Below, one piece after another: positions 22,251 through 34,420 of a DNA stretch of 64,000 nucleotides (position 1 is the stretch's first letter; every line of letters starts with the position of its first letter). A program made the position numbers and the translations under genes. The notes under the pieces are model-generated. The model was given only the letters and a program-made list of their open reading frames with translations, was not told where the DNA came from and ran no database searches. The stretch is from Asterias amurensis (taxonomy: Eukaryota; Echinodermata; Asteroidea; Forcipulatida; Asteriidae), in the NCBI RefSeq assembly GCF_032118995.1, contig NC_092666.1, forward strand, positions 13,962,501 through 14,026,500, given 5' to 3'.

Positions 22251-23119
22251 CCACCAAGATAATAGTCATACGTTGGGCCAACGTTGGCACAACGTTTAAA
22301 TAAATGCAAATTTGTGGGCGTGATTCAGAAGCGTATATTAGCAATACCAAGAACAAATTTGTACACTCAAAATGCTTTTAAAAAACATTTGAATTTAGAA
22401 GTAAACAATTTTAATTAATAAAGGTGTAAAACCATGACTGGAAAATCAATGACTATGACTATAAAAATACAAGACATGCCGTGCACAAGGGTGTATGGGC
22501 TAGTATAAGTTGTAGATAGAATGTATGTAGTTATTAGTATCATCAATTATTTGTAAATAACATAACTGATAAGTAATAACTAACATACACTAATTATTTG
22601 AATTAATTTCACAGGGCGTTAACTGCATTAAAAGATAATTAATCTCTAAATTATTGTTTTAGATTATTCGTAAGTTGTCCCAACGTTGGCCCAACGCTGT
22701 AAACAAACGTCAATACGACGTCAGCTGCCGAAGTTGGGCCAATTAAAAGATATTATGTTGTCCCAACTTTTAACAAAAACGTCTAACGAACGTTGGACGT
22801 ACAGACGTCGGCAAAAAAGTTGCCGACGTCGGAACGGGGTTGGGCTTACGTTAGCCCAACGTTGGCCCAACGTCCTCGACGTTGGCCCGATGTAAAAAAC
22901 AACGTCACCAAAAACGTCACTTGTCAACGGTTGCCCTACCAAAAATGTGTACGTTTGCCAACGTTGGGCCGACGTATACATGTTAGCTTGGAGATTATGT
23001 GTGAAAACTGACCAGGGATAAGTCGGCCACCACGAGATCAAGATCCGAGTCAAATGTTCATTAATTTTCTTTGGTTGCTAAATCTAGTTTCTAATTTGTT
23101 TTCTTTTTTACTAGGTAAA

Positions 23120-24256
23120 ATGGCGAGTGTATCTACAGTACTCAAGGAAATTGGTCAAGACTTTTTGGAATGTGGTATCTGTTTCGAACGTTACACAAAT
23201 CCCAAAATCCTCAGTTGCGTTCACAGCTTCTGCGAGTTATGTTTGGTTCAATACTATGGCAACCAAAAGGTAAAACCTTGTCCAGTGTGTCAACAGGAGA
23301 CACGACTACCAGTGCCCGGGGGCATCGGTGGCCTCAAGACCAATGGGTTCATAATAACACTGAGGGAAAAAGTCGAGCTCCAGGAGAAGGTTGCCAAACT
23401 ATCAGCCAAAGCACGACGCACTTGTGAATTATGTACTCAGAAGGAGGTTACACATCATTGTTTAAACTGCTCTCAGAATATCTGCCAGGGCTGCATGAAC
23501 ATTCACAGGCGAATCAAAGTTTCAGCTGATCACACAGTCGGAACCTTGAAAGATATTGGCGAGGGAAAGGTTACCCTACCACCAGAGGTACAGAAGGAGT
23601 ATACATGTAACACGCACAAGGGTGAGATCAATCGATTCTACTGTGAGACATGTCATGTCTTGATTTGTCACGTCTGTACTGTTGTAAACCATTGCAAACC
23701 AGAGCATCAGTACATTGATTGCGCCACAGCGTCTTCCAAATATAAGAGGGGTTTTAAAGAACTATTTCCCACCATTACCAATGAAATCAAACATGTTGAA
23801 GAATGTTTAGATATTGCATGCAAAGCTCAGCAACAATTTGAAAGGAAAGTTTCACAAACAGTGCAAGAGGTGAATAAGGGAGCAGATTGGGCGAGGGACA
23901 AAGTGAAAGCCGAACAAGACCGAATTCTTCGAGAGATCCGGGTCCTAAAGGAGGATCGCAGCACAGCATTTGACGAACAAATAAAAACAATGCAATCTTT
24001 GCTTCAGAGGAAGCAAGATACGCTGACCATCGCAAGAGATGTCACAAACAAAGGCTCAGATAGTGACTTTCTGTCTTTATTTCCAATCATCGACCAAGAT
24101 TTGACTTTCTTAAAAAGTAATAAAGTCCCACCTCAGATTGACGCTAGTTTCCACTATCAGCGGCTCGATCAGACTGGTTCCATCAAACTAGGCAACCTGG
24201 AAGTCGGAACTAAGAGGAAGCTGCGTGGTCACCAAGAAATATCTTTTTTCTTCTAA
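23120..24256 (+). CDS. Truncated TRIM protein (RING, two B-boxes, coiled coil), copy a
   Basis: The coding exon starts after the acceptor TTTTACTAG at 23,114; the start codon at 23,120 is the one shared by all copies. It encodes 378 residues. The RING is C3HC4 (C18, C21, C33, H35, C38, C41, C54, C57). B-box 1 is C102 to H138 and B-box 2 is C163 to H196, with all zinc ligands present. The coiled coil is about 215-320. The propeller is missing: after KLRG the frame enters transposon-derived sequence, adds HQEISFFF and stops. It would be a cytoplasmic RING-type E3 ubiquitin ligase able to dimerise but lacking the substrate- or RNA-binding C-terminal domain. The protein is identical to copy b. 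The truncation is caused by the 5,238-bp tandem duplication. Expression would need first exon copy II (17,122-17,293) or another promoter. Whether it is functional is unknown; all zinc ligands are intact. Confidence 0.85.
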   Translation: MASVSTVLKEIGQDFLECGICFERYTNPKILSCVHSFCELCLVQYYGNQKVKPCPVCQQETRLPVPGGIGGLKTNGFIITLREKVELQEKVAKLSAKARRTCELCTQKEVTHHCLNCSQNICQGCMNIHRRIKVSADHTVGTLKDIGEGKVTLPPEVQKEYTCNTHKGEINRFYCETCHVLICHVCTVVNHCKPEHQYIDCATASSKYKRGFKELFPTITNEIKHVEECLDIACKAQQQFERKVSQTVQEVNKGADWARDKVKAEQDRILREIRVLKEDRSTAFDEQIKTMQSLLQRKQDTLTIARDVTNKGSDSDFLSLFPIIDQDLTFLKSNKVPPQIDASFHYQRLDQTGSIKLGNLEVGTKRKLRGHQEISFFF

Positions 24257-27200
24257 ACATAAGAGTATATGCTTACGAACAATAAAACAATTTGTTTAGT
24301 AATTGTTTGTCACGATTTATATGTTTAACAAATATATAAAGTTGTTTGGGGGCTGACTCCGCCTACCCCTTTTGTGACGTCAATCGAGGCAGACTTTGCC
24401 TGCAATGCGTATAGTAAACACACGTGCAAAGTACATGTACGTCCAAGTCGTGAGTTGGTACGTTTCAAAAAGTGTTTTTCTGCATTCAGCAGCAATACAC
24501 CTGGTCGGCATTGCCGGAAAAAAAAAAACAAACATATTTTTTTGAAACGTAAAAACTCACGTCTTGGTGGTCCGCACATGTACTTTGCAATTGTGTTTAC
24601 TGTACGCATTACAGGCAAAGTAACATAAGAACTGATTTTTTTAAACCTTAGTTAACTGTTTATTCACATTCCACTCATCAAAACACATATATTGGTGACA
24701 AAAGCTTTATTTTGAAAAAATACCACTTCCAGGTGACTTTAAACCACTAGTTGAAAACCGATTCAACACACTTTGATTCCCATTCATAAATACCTTTTCG
24801 GTCAAAAACATCATCACTTTTTGGTCAAAAAGTAAAATAAATGCAAAAATTATAATGTTACATTATTTCTTTCAACACAACACCCCTCCAGCTATGATAT
24901 GGTAAAGCCCTCCGCCGCCCTCGGGTAAACAACTCCTTATAAGGGAATGCTGTGCGCGTCACGCGTATTGTATATGGCACAACTGTTTCGGTCGTTGTTC
25001 TCGACCAATAGGAATGAAGAAACTGTCTTATAAGAACAGGTGCAAGGTCGCGTGTCACGCTCATGAATTGACACTTTTTACCGGTCATAAACAAAGGTTT
25101 ATACACACCCACGTGACGCGCTCTCCACCAATAGGAATGGTCTGAGGTATTTATGAATGTACAATTAATGGTTACGAAAATCAATTAATTTCCAAGTTCC
25201 TCAAAGACACTACACACTATTGGTAACTGTCAAAGACAAGTCTTCTCACTTGGTATATCTCAACATATGCATAATATCAAATTCGTGGAAAATTACTTCT
25301 TTCTCAAAAACAATGAGGGAGCCGTTTCTCACAATGTTTTATAGTTTAACCTCTCCCCATTAATCGTTACCAAGTAAGGTTTTGTGCAATAATTATTTTG
25401 AGTAATTACCAATGGTGTCCACTGCCTTTAATGGAACATAGCAAGATAACATTAAACCAGCCGAACTAGCTGAGGTGAGTCTTCGAACTATACACTGTAT
25501 ACAATTGAGAGTTATATTTTTATTTTAAGTTGCTTTGCTTTATTTTATCCTGTTTTTTTTCCAATCAACATCATTGTTCAGCATGTAAGAAATGTCATTT
25601 TAGAGAATTATTTTGATCTTGTTTTTGCAAATATTACCATGTTTGAGACAGTGTCATTACATGACACAGTTGCCCATTTGTGCTCCCCAGACATGAAAAC
25701 ACAAATAATCGCCCAATCACAAACGAAAGGGAAATATTTTCTGAAGGAAACTGAAGCCACTACAAACTTTCCTACTACTAATGATGTGCAATGGAAATTT
25801 AAAAAGGGACTTTCAACAAAGGAGACGCTGTTCACAGCGTTTTGTAATGCATTGTCAACAAAGTTTGATACGCTTGGGGTGGGCAGGGGAGGGGGGGGGG
25901 GGGTTTAAAATCCAAAACTTAGGTCATTCAAAATATGTAGTCCACAAGGCTACAGGGTGCTAATGAAAGGTACCGGATTGATGGAAAACTTAAAAAATAA
26001 AAGTATTATTTTATTAATGTTATTATTTCAATCTGAAAAAATAAAACTTCTGTATGCATTTTCTTTTTAGGCTGTACTGTTACTACAGGATACAATTGTA
26101 TTTCTCAAAAGTTTTTCTCAAAATGGAAGGACCAATATTGGCCCAAAATACAACCGAAAGGACAACATTTTGAGACCCCTGGCAAATTGTCAATTAGAAT
26201 GCCAAAAATAGGGTAAAATTTTGCAATTTTCTAAAGACATGCGCTAATGCTGTTCTAAAAATAGCATAAGGGTAAAAGTTAAAGCAATAATTGTTTGTCT
26301 CAAGTAAAACAAAGGACGACCCGTTGTATTGATGTGAAAGGTTTTATATAAAAAAAAAAATGCGCATTGGCTGGGTGGAGCTGCAATATGCTAACAAAAT
26401 ATCGGCAAAAAATTGGCAAAAAATTGCCAAAGCACAAAATAAGCTATTACCATGGCAACGGGCTATGTGGTGATTTCATAGTTTATTTATTTTAAATGCA
26501 TCTCAAAGCCCTTCCACCCAGAAGGTATTAAAAAACCCTGATATTTACCTATTAATAATGTATAATTTTTTCCCCTGCAAAAGTGCTAACTTTCCGGCAA
26601 AACTGTGTCCGCGCACTTAAAATACCAAAACATTTTATTGCATTTTTATGTAGGTCGGTACCTTATCTTCCAATTACACAAGTGTCATAATCCACAACGT
26701 GCCACTTTCGGACTTATGGCCCAATTCAATACCCCTGTTTTTCGCTATTAGATATGACAAAAACACCCCTATTTGAAATAGTGGTTCGATCCAAAGTTGA
26801 TTGCACACTTAAAAAAAACATTTTTAAAAACATTTTCTCAAAGAGTAAACATGGTTGTGCAATATGTGTGAAAGAAAAACTTCAACGTTTTCCCCTTTAG
26901 ACGTACCAGTAATTTCAATTCACCTATATTTCAACACTTAAAAAAGGTAAAAACTTGGACAACTTGCTGAAAATCTTATTTTGGCCGTAACCATGGCAAC
27001 CAATGTCTGATATAACTTTTTTTCTCGATTTTTGTGTTTTGTGTACCCATACCCACTCGTATATGGGGTTTTGCCAAAATCCATTTTTTGAAGTCTGCCA
27101 ACATTTCAAAAATATCTTTGATTTTTACAGCAACCCAGTCTTAACGTCGGCTAATATTATGCAGTGAGACATGTCGTTTTTCCAACGTTGGCTCAACGTA

Positions 27201-29466
27201 GATATAATACGGGTAACCTAATGTCTGCATTCTTAGGTTGTGCCAACGTTGGGAAATGTTGTGCAGTAATAACCGGTCAATTTCCAAAGTCGGCTCAACG
27301 TAGTTATACGGGCAACCTAACGTCTGCATCCTTAGGTTGTGCCAACGTCAGGAAATGTTGTGCAGTAATAACCGGTCGACTTCCAACGTGGCACAACGTA
27401 GTTAAATTATAATGTGGGCAGTCTAACATCGGCGTCCTACGGTTGTGCCAACGTCAGGAAATGTTGTACCGTCTAAAGGGCCACTTTCCCACCAAGATAA
27501 TAGTCATACGTTGGGCCAACGTTGGCACAACGTTTAAATAAATGCAAATTTGTGGGCGTGATTCAGAAGCGTATATTAGCAATACCAAGAACAAATTTGT
27601 ACACTCAAAATGCTTTTAAAAAACATTTGAATTTAGAAGTAAACAATTTTAATTAATAAAGGTGTAAAACCATGACTGGAAAATCAATGACTATGACTAT
27701 AAAAATACAAGACATGCCGTGCACAAGGGTGTATGGGCTAGTATAAGTTGTAGATAGAATGTATGTAGTTATTAGTATCATCAATTATTTGTAAATAACA
27801 TAACTGATAAGTAATAACTAACATACACTAATTATTTGAATTAATTTCACAGGGCGTTAACTGCATTAAAAGATAATTAATCTCTAAATTATTGTTTTAG
27901 ATTATTCGTAAGTTGTCCCAACGTTGGCCCAACGCTGTAAACAAACGTCAATACGACGTCAGCTGCCGAAGTTGGGCCAATTAAAAGATATTATGTTGTC
28001 CCAACTTTTAACAAAAACGTCTAACGAACGTTGGACGTACAGACGTCGGCAAAAAAGTTGCCGACGTCGGAACGGGGTTGGGCTTACGTTAGCCCAACGT
28101 TGGCCCAACGTCCTCGACGTTGGCCCGATGTAAAAAACAACGTCACCAAAAACGTCACTTGTCAACGGTTGCCCTACCAAAAATGTGTACGTTTGCCAAC
28201 GTTGGGCCGACGTATACATGTTAGCTTGGAGATTATGTGTGAAAACTGACCAGGGATAAGTCGGCCACCACGAGATCAAGATCCGAGTCAAATGTTCATT
28301 AATTTTCTTTGGTTGCTAAATCTAGTTTCTAATTTGTTTTCTTTTTTACTAGGTAAAATGGCGAGTGTATCTACAGTACTCAAGGAAATTGGTCAAGACT
28401 TTTTGGAATGTGGTATCTGTTTCGAACGTTACACAAATCCCAAAATCCTCAGTTGCGTTCACAGCTTCTGCGAGTTATGTTTGGTTCAATACTATGGCAA
28501 CCAAAAGGTAAAACCTTGTCCAGTGTGTCAACAGGAGACACGACTACCAGTGCCCGGGGGCATCGGTGGCCTCAAGACCAATGGGTTCATAATAACACTG
28601 AGGGAAAAAGTCGAGCTCCAGGAGAAGGTTGCCAAACTATCAGCCAAAGCACGACGCACTTGTGAATTATGTACTCAGAAGGAGGTTACACATCATTGTT
28701 TAAACTGCTCTCAGAATATCTGCCAGGGCTGCATGAACATTCACAGGCGAATCAAAGTTTCAGCTGATCACACAGTCGGAACCTTGAAAGATATTGGCGA
28801 GGGAAAGGTTACCCTACCACCAGAGGTACAGAAGGAGTATACATGTAACACGCACAAGGGTGAGATCAATCGATTCTACTGTGAGACATGTCATGTCTTG
28901 ATTTGTCACGTCTGTACTGTTGTAAACCATTGCAAACCAGAGCATCAGTACATTGATTGCGCCACAGCGTCTTCCAAATATAAGAGGGGTTTTAAAGAAC
29001 TATTTCCCACCATTACCAATGAAATCAAACATGTTGAAGAATGTTTAGATATTGCATGCAAAGCTCAGCAACAATTTGAAAGGAAAGTTTCACAAACAGT
29101 GCAAGAGGTGAATAAGGGAGCAGATTGGGCGAGGGACAAAGTGAAAGCCGAACAAGACCGAATTCTTCGAGAGATCCGGGTCCTAAAGGAGGATCGCAGC
29201 ACAGCATTTGACGAACAAATAAAAACAATGCAATCTTTGCTTCAGAGGAAGCAAGATACGCTGACCATCGCAAGAGATGTCACAAACAAAGGCTCAGATA
29301 GTGACTTTCTGTCTTTATTTCCAATCATCGACCAAGATTTGACTTTCTTAAAAAGTAATAAAGTCCCACCTCAGATTGACGCTAGTTTCCACTATCAGCG
29401 GCTCGATCAGACTGGTTCCATCAAACTAGGCAACCTGGAAGTCGGAACTAAGAGGAAGCTGCGTGG
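24229..29466 (+). repeat. 5,238-bp tandem duplication unit, copy 2
   Basis: This unit is practically identical to copy 1: over the parts compared by eye I saw only a handful of differences (for example one base near 27,359, and A-run and poly-G lengths). It includes a second foldback element piece, the reversed MITE, the CArG cluster and the second truncated TRIM gene. Confidence 0.9.
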
Positions 29467-29494
29467 TCACCAAGAAATATCTTTTTTCTTCTAA
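28358..29494 (+). CDS. Truncated TRIM protein (RING, two B-boxes, coiled coil), copy b
   Basis: This is an exact tandem copy of the gene at 23,120: same acceptor (28,352), same start, same 378 residues, same zinc ligands and the same transposon-encoded HQEISFFF end. No untranslated first exon lies between copy a and copy b, so b can only be reached by splicing over a from 17,293 or from a promoter inside the unit. A tandem assembly artefact cannot be excluded from the sequence alone. Confidence 0.85.
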   Translation: MASVSTVLKEIGQDFLECGICFERYTNPKILSCVHSFCELCLVQYYGNQKVKPCPVCQQETRLPVPGGIGGLKTNGFIITLREKVELQEKVAKLSAKARRTCELCTQKEVTHHCLNCSQNICQGCMNIHRRIKVSADHTVGTLKDIGEGKVTLPPEVQKEYTCNTHKGEINRFYCETCHVLICHVCTVVNHCKPEHQYIDCATASSKYKRGFKELFPTITNEIKHVEECLDIACKAQQQFERKVSQTVQEVNKGADWARDKVKAEQDRILREIRVLKEDRSTAFDEQIKTMQSLLQRKQDTLTIARDVTNKGSDSDFLSLFPIIDQDLTFLKSNKVPPQIDASFHYQRLDQTGSIKLGNLEVGTKRKLRGHQEISFFF

Positions 29495-32400
29495 ACATAA
29501 GAGTATATGCTTACGAACAATAAAACAATTTGTTTAGTAATTGTTTGTCACGATTTATATGTTTAACAAATATATAAAGTTGTTTGGGGGCTGACTCCGC
29601 CTACCCCTTTTGTGACGTCAATCGAGGCAGACTTTGCCTGCAATGCGTATAGTAAACACACGTGCAAAGTACATGTACGTCCAAGTCGTGAGTTGGTACG
29701 TTTCAAAAAGTGTTTTTCTGCATTCAGCAGCAATACACCTGGTCGGCATTGCCGGAAAAAAAAAAAAAAACATATTTTTTTGAAACGTAAAAACTCACGT
29801 CTTGGTGGTCCGCACATGTACTTTGCAATTGTGTTTACTGTACGCATTACAGGCAAAGTAACATAAGAACTGATTTTTTTAAACCTTAGTTAACTGTTTA
29901 TTCACATTCCACTCATCAAAACACATATATTGGTGACAAAAGCTTTATTTTGAAAAAATACCACTTCCAGGTGACTTTAAACCACTAGTTGAAAACCGAT
30001 TCAACACACTTTGATTCCCATTCATAAATACCTTTTCGGTCAAAAACATCATCACTTTTTGGTCAAAAAGTAAAATAAATGCAAAAATTATAATGTTACA
30101 TTATTTCTTTCAACACAACACCCCTCCAGCTATGATATGGTAAAGCCCTCCGCCGCCCTCGGGTAAACAACTCCTTATAAGGGAATGCTGTGCGCGTCAC
30201 GCGTATTGTATATGGCACAACTGTTTCGGTCGTTGTTCTCGACCAATAGGAATGAAGAAACTGTCTTATAAGAACAGGTGCAAGGTCGCGTGTCACGCTC
30301 ATGAATTGACACTTTTTACCGGTCATAAACAAAGGTTTATACACACCCACGTGACGCGCTCTCCACCAATAGGAATGGTCTGAGGTATTTATGAATGTAC
30401 AATTAATGGTTACGAAAATCAATTAATTTCCAAGTTCCTCAAAGACACTACACACTATTGGTAACTGTCAAAGACAAGTCTTCTCACTTGGTATATCTCA
30501 ACATATGCATAATATCAAATTCGTGGAAAATTACTTCTTTCTCAAAAACAATGAGGGAGCCGTTTCTCACAATGTTTTATAGTTTAACCTCTCCCCATTA
30601 ATCGTTACCAAGTAAGGTTTTGTGCAATAATTATTTTGAGTAATTACCAATGGTGTCCACTGCCTTTAATGGAACATAGCAAGATAACATTAAACCAGCC
30701 GAACTAGCTGAGGTGAGTCTTCGAACTATACACTGTATACAATTGAGAGTTATATTTTTATTTTAAGTTGCTTTGCTTTATTTTATCCTGTTTTTTTTTC
30801 CAATCAACATCATTGTTCAGCATGTAAGAAATGTCATTTTAGAGAATTATTTTGATCTTGTTTTTGCAAATATTACCATGTTTGAGACAGTGTCATTACA
30901 TGACACAGTTGCCCATTTGTGCTCCCCAGACATGAAAACACAAATAATCGCCCATCACAAACGAAAGGGAAATATTTTCTGAAGGAAACTGAAGCCACTA
31001 CAAACTTTCCTACTACTGATGATGTGCAATGGAAATTTAAAAAGGGACTTTCAACAAAGGAGACGCTGTTCACAGCGTTTTGTAATGCATTGTCAACAAA
31101 GTTTGATACGCTTGGGGGTGGGCAGGGGAGGGGGGGGGGTTTAAAATCCAAAACTTAGGTCATTCAAAATATGTAGTCCACAAGGCTACAGGGTGCTAAT
31201 GAAAGGTACCGGATTGATGGAAAACTTAAAAAATAAAAGTATTATTTTATTAATGTTATTATTTCAATCTGAAAAAATAAAACTTCTGTATGCATTTTCT
31301 TTTTAGGCTGTACTGTTACTACAGGATACAATTGTATTTCTCAAAAGTTTTTCTCAAAATGGAAGGACCAATATTGGCCCAAAATACAACCGAAAGGACA
31401 ACATTTTCCGACCCCTGGCAAATTGTCAATTAGAATGCCAAAAATAGGGTAAAATTTTGCAATTTTCTAAAGACATGCGCTAATGCTGTTCTAAAAATAG
31501 CATAAGGGTAAAAGTTAAAGCAATAATTGTTTGTCTCAAGTAAAACAAAGGACGACCCGTTGTATTGATGTGAAAGGTTTTATATAAAAAAAAAAATGCG
31601 CATTGGCTGGGTGGAGCTGCAATATGCTAACAAAATATCGGCAAAAAATTGGCAAAAAATTGCCAAAGCACAAAATGAGCTATTACCATGGCAACGGGCT
31701 ATGTGGTGATTTCATAGTTTATTTATTTTAAATGCATCTCAAAGCCCTTCCACCCAGAAGGTATTAAAAAACCCTGATATTTACCTATTAATAATGTATA
31801 ATTTTTTCCCCTGCAAAAGTGCTAACTTTCCGGCAAAACTGTGTCCGCGCACTTAAAATACCAAAACATTTTATTGCATTTTTATGTAGGTCGGTACCTT
31901 ATCTTCCAATTACACAAGTGTCATAATCCACAACGTGCCACTTTCGGACTTATGGCCCAATTCAATACCCCTGTTTTTCGCTATTAGATATGACAAAAAC
32001 ACCCCTATTTGAAATAGTGGTTCGATCCAAAGTTGATTGCACACTTTAAAAAAACATTTTTAAAAACATTTTTTGAAAGAGTAAACATGGTTGTGCAATA
32101 TGTGTGAAAGAAAAACTTCAACGTTTTCCCCTTTAGACGTACCAGTAATTTCAATTCACCTATATTTCAACACTTAAAAAAGGTAAAAACTTGGACAACT
32201 TGCTGAAAATCTTATTTTGGCCGTAACCATGGCAACCAATGTCTGATATAACTTTTTTTCTCGATTTTTGTGTTTTGTGTACCCATACCCACTCGTATAT
32301 GGGGTTTTGCCAAAATCCATTTTTTGAAGTCTGCCAACATTTCAAAAATATCTTTGATTTTTACAGCAACCCAGTCTTAACGTCGGCTAATATTATGCAG

Positions 32401-32613
32401 TGAGACATGTCGTTTTTCCAACGTTGGCTCAACGTAGATATAATACGGGTAACCTAATGTCTGCATTCTTAGGTTGTGCCAACGTTGGGAAATGTTGTGC
32501 AGTAATAACCGGTCAATTTCCAAAGTCGGCTCAACGTAGTTATACGGGCAACCTAACGTCTGCATCCTTAGGTTGTGCCAACGTCAGGAAATGTTGTGCA
32601 GTAATAACCGGTC
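29467..32613 (+). repeat. 5,238-bp tandem duplication unit, copy 3 (truncated)
   Basis: The same order of markers is present up to the ACCGGTCGACTT of the palindrome region, then the unit jumps into TRIM exon 2. It shows more differences from units 1 and 2 than they show from each other (for example near 30,953, 31,018, 31,407 and 32,046-32,078), so it is older or was exchanged with another locus. The TRIM N-terminal exon part is absent. Confidence 0.9.
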
Positions 32614-33218
32614 GACTTTCTGTCTTTATTTCCAATCATCGACCAAGATTTGACTTTCTTAAAAAGTAATAAAGTCCCACCTCAGATTGACGCAAGTTTC
32701 CACTATCAGCGGCTCGATCAGACTGGTTCCATCAAACTAGGCAACCTGGAAGTCGGAACTAAGTGGAAGCTGCGTGGTGACGTCAGTCGGAATTGGATGG
32801 CGGGGGAGCTTTGTTATGATGTAGCAGCTCTGCCAGGTGACAGACTTGCAGTAACTACCGCATCCAGGCCCGGTTCCCATGATAGAAAATTCGTTATTTG
32901 CAGTACTGATGGTGACTTTGAGAAAACTATTCCAGTGAAGGGACGTAAGTGTTCCAATGAACAACATGTTACTCTCTCAACAGGAGGGCTCTGTATTGTA
33001 AGCTTCGAATAGCTTGTTTGAAACAAAGATGCAATGACGTTTGTAATTACAATCTTTGCGTCAAAGACGTGACGGGGGGGGGGGGGGGGCAAAAATAAAA
33101 CAAGAATGATTCTTCGATAAATGGGCTGATATTTGATGGTTGACATGTCGTCTGCTCCCGACTGCGAGGGCGGTGTGGGTTTGATTGCTGATCGAATCAC
33201 CAATTTTAAGTGTGTCAA

Positions 33219-33600
33219 TTAAAGCCATTGGATACGTTCGGTAAACAGTTTTGTCCAAAGGCCCGTCACTTCGTGTATCACAACTTATAAATATATATAT
33301 TATATATAAAATAACAAACCTGTGACAATTAGGCTCAATCGGTCATCGGTGTCGGGAGATAACGGAAAACCCACCCTTGTTTCCGCACGTTTCGCCGTGT
33401 CATGCCATGTGTTTAAAATAAATCCGTAATTCTCGATATCGAGAATTGATAATTGTTTAAATGTTTTCTTAAAAAGTAAAGCATTTCCTGTAATAATATT
33501 TCAAGAGAATTCTTTCACCATTACCTTCTGTAAACCCTGTAAGTTATTTGTAAATCTGTGAACTTTTTTATTTCTGTTCCGAAAGTGTCAAATGGCTTTA
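33219..33600. repeat. Foldback MITE, family 4, in TRIM intron 2
   Basis: The ends are TTAAAGCCATTGGATACGTT and, inverted, TAAAGCCATTTGACACTTTC, with an inner palindrome TTCTCGATATCGAGAA. The same insertion sits at 41,025-41,405. Intron 2 of the genes at 49,923 and 60,555 lacks it. Confidence 0.8.
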
Positions 33601-34226
33601 CGTGCGTTAATTTAGATTTTCATGTAATCAATAGAGGTTTTTTTAATTCTATTTATTTTCTCATGTCAGGTTGTCTAAATGGCATAACATCTTTTCGCAA
33701 TGGCTTAATGGTGGCTGCTGAGGACGGATGTGTCCAGATCTACAACGAGGATTTCGCAACGACCTCTCAGCTTCAATATGGAGACAAAAAGAGTGGGACA
33801 AAGTAAAACTCATATTATATTAAATTAATTGCATTCTCCCAATATAAGTCTTCTTCCTCCTCAAATACTGTTTTTTCCTCGAAATCAATTTTCGTTCCCT
33901 CAAAAAAACTTCCTTCCCAAAAATGCTAATTATTTTGTTTTCCTCGAAATAAATTTTGCTCATTTTGATTTCAGCCACACCAAACAGCGCAAGCGCCCAT
34001 AACAGGATGGAAAAAGCACATCAATTTTTAAAGTGCTTAACTTCTGTCGTGTATTTTTGTGATATTTTTAATAAACCTTACAGAATTGAATTTAATTGAA
34101 ATGAAACTACATGAAATAGTTCGTTCCTCTGAATAACAATTCGAAGGAACGAATTATTTTGGCGGCTACCGATGCCTTTTTTATTTTCAAGTAAAATTAC
34201 GAGATCGCCGTAGAACTACAGCCTGC

Positions 34227-34420
34227 TGATGTGTCTGTCTGTCTGTGTGTCTGTTTGTCTGTTTGTCTGTTTGTCTGTTTGTCTGTTTGTCTGCTTGTCT
34301 GCTTGTCTGCTTGTCTGCTTGTCTGCTTGTTCGTTCGTTCGTTCGTTCGTTCGTTCGTTTGTTTGTTTGTTTGTTTGTTTGTGTGGGTGTGGGTGTGTGT
34401 GTGTGTGTTTGTTTGTTTGT
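34227..34420 (+). repeat. Tetranucleotide microsatellite in TRIM intron 3
   Basis: A graded array runs TCTG/TTTG, then TCTG/CTTG, then TTCG, then TTTG, then TG repeats. Its copy at 42,030-42,205 is shorter by about 25 bases. Long open frames across it are repeat artefacts. Confidence 0.9.

Larger units (their letters stand above)
17951..22991. mobile_element. DNA element with GTTGG/CCAAC palindrome arrays, in the TRIM intron
   Basis: The terminal inverted repeats are about 30 bp: the left starts CCAGCTATCATGCATACGTT, and the right, read inverted, starts CCAAGCTAACATGTATACGT. Behind each end are arrays of overlapping CCAACGTTGGGCCAACGT-like palindromes (17,960-18,120 and 22,670-22,980). Without the insert, flanks match the empty intron at about 39,355. 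A second element occupies most of the interior (18,140-21,906). No transposase frame is visible, so it is non-autonomous. I do not recognise the superfamily. Confidence 0.7.
18991..24228 (+). repeat. 5,238-bp tandem duplication unit, copy 1
   Basis: Every marker in this interval recurs 5,238 bp further on (19,946 to 25,184; 20,401 to 25,639; 23,054 to 28,292). The unit spans most of the nested DNA element, the intron remainder and about 1.1 kb of TRIM coding exon. The join at 24,228/24,229 links TRIM codons to the CACC...ATATCTTTTTTCTT sequence of the foldback element. Confidence 0.9.

Noticed and set aside
23054-23122. A hydrophobic N-terminal extension (FINFLWLLNLVSNLFSFLLGK) before the TRIM start, like a signal peptide
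   Set aside because: It is the polypyrimidine tract and acceptor (TTTTTTACTAG) of the first intron read as codons. In gene c one extra T breaks the frame, and the start shared by all copies is MAS.
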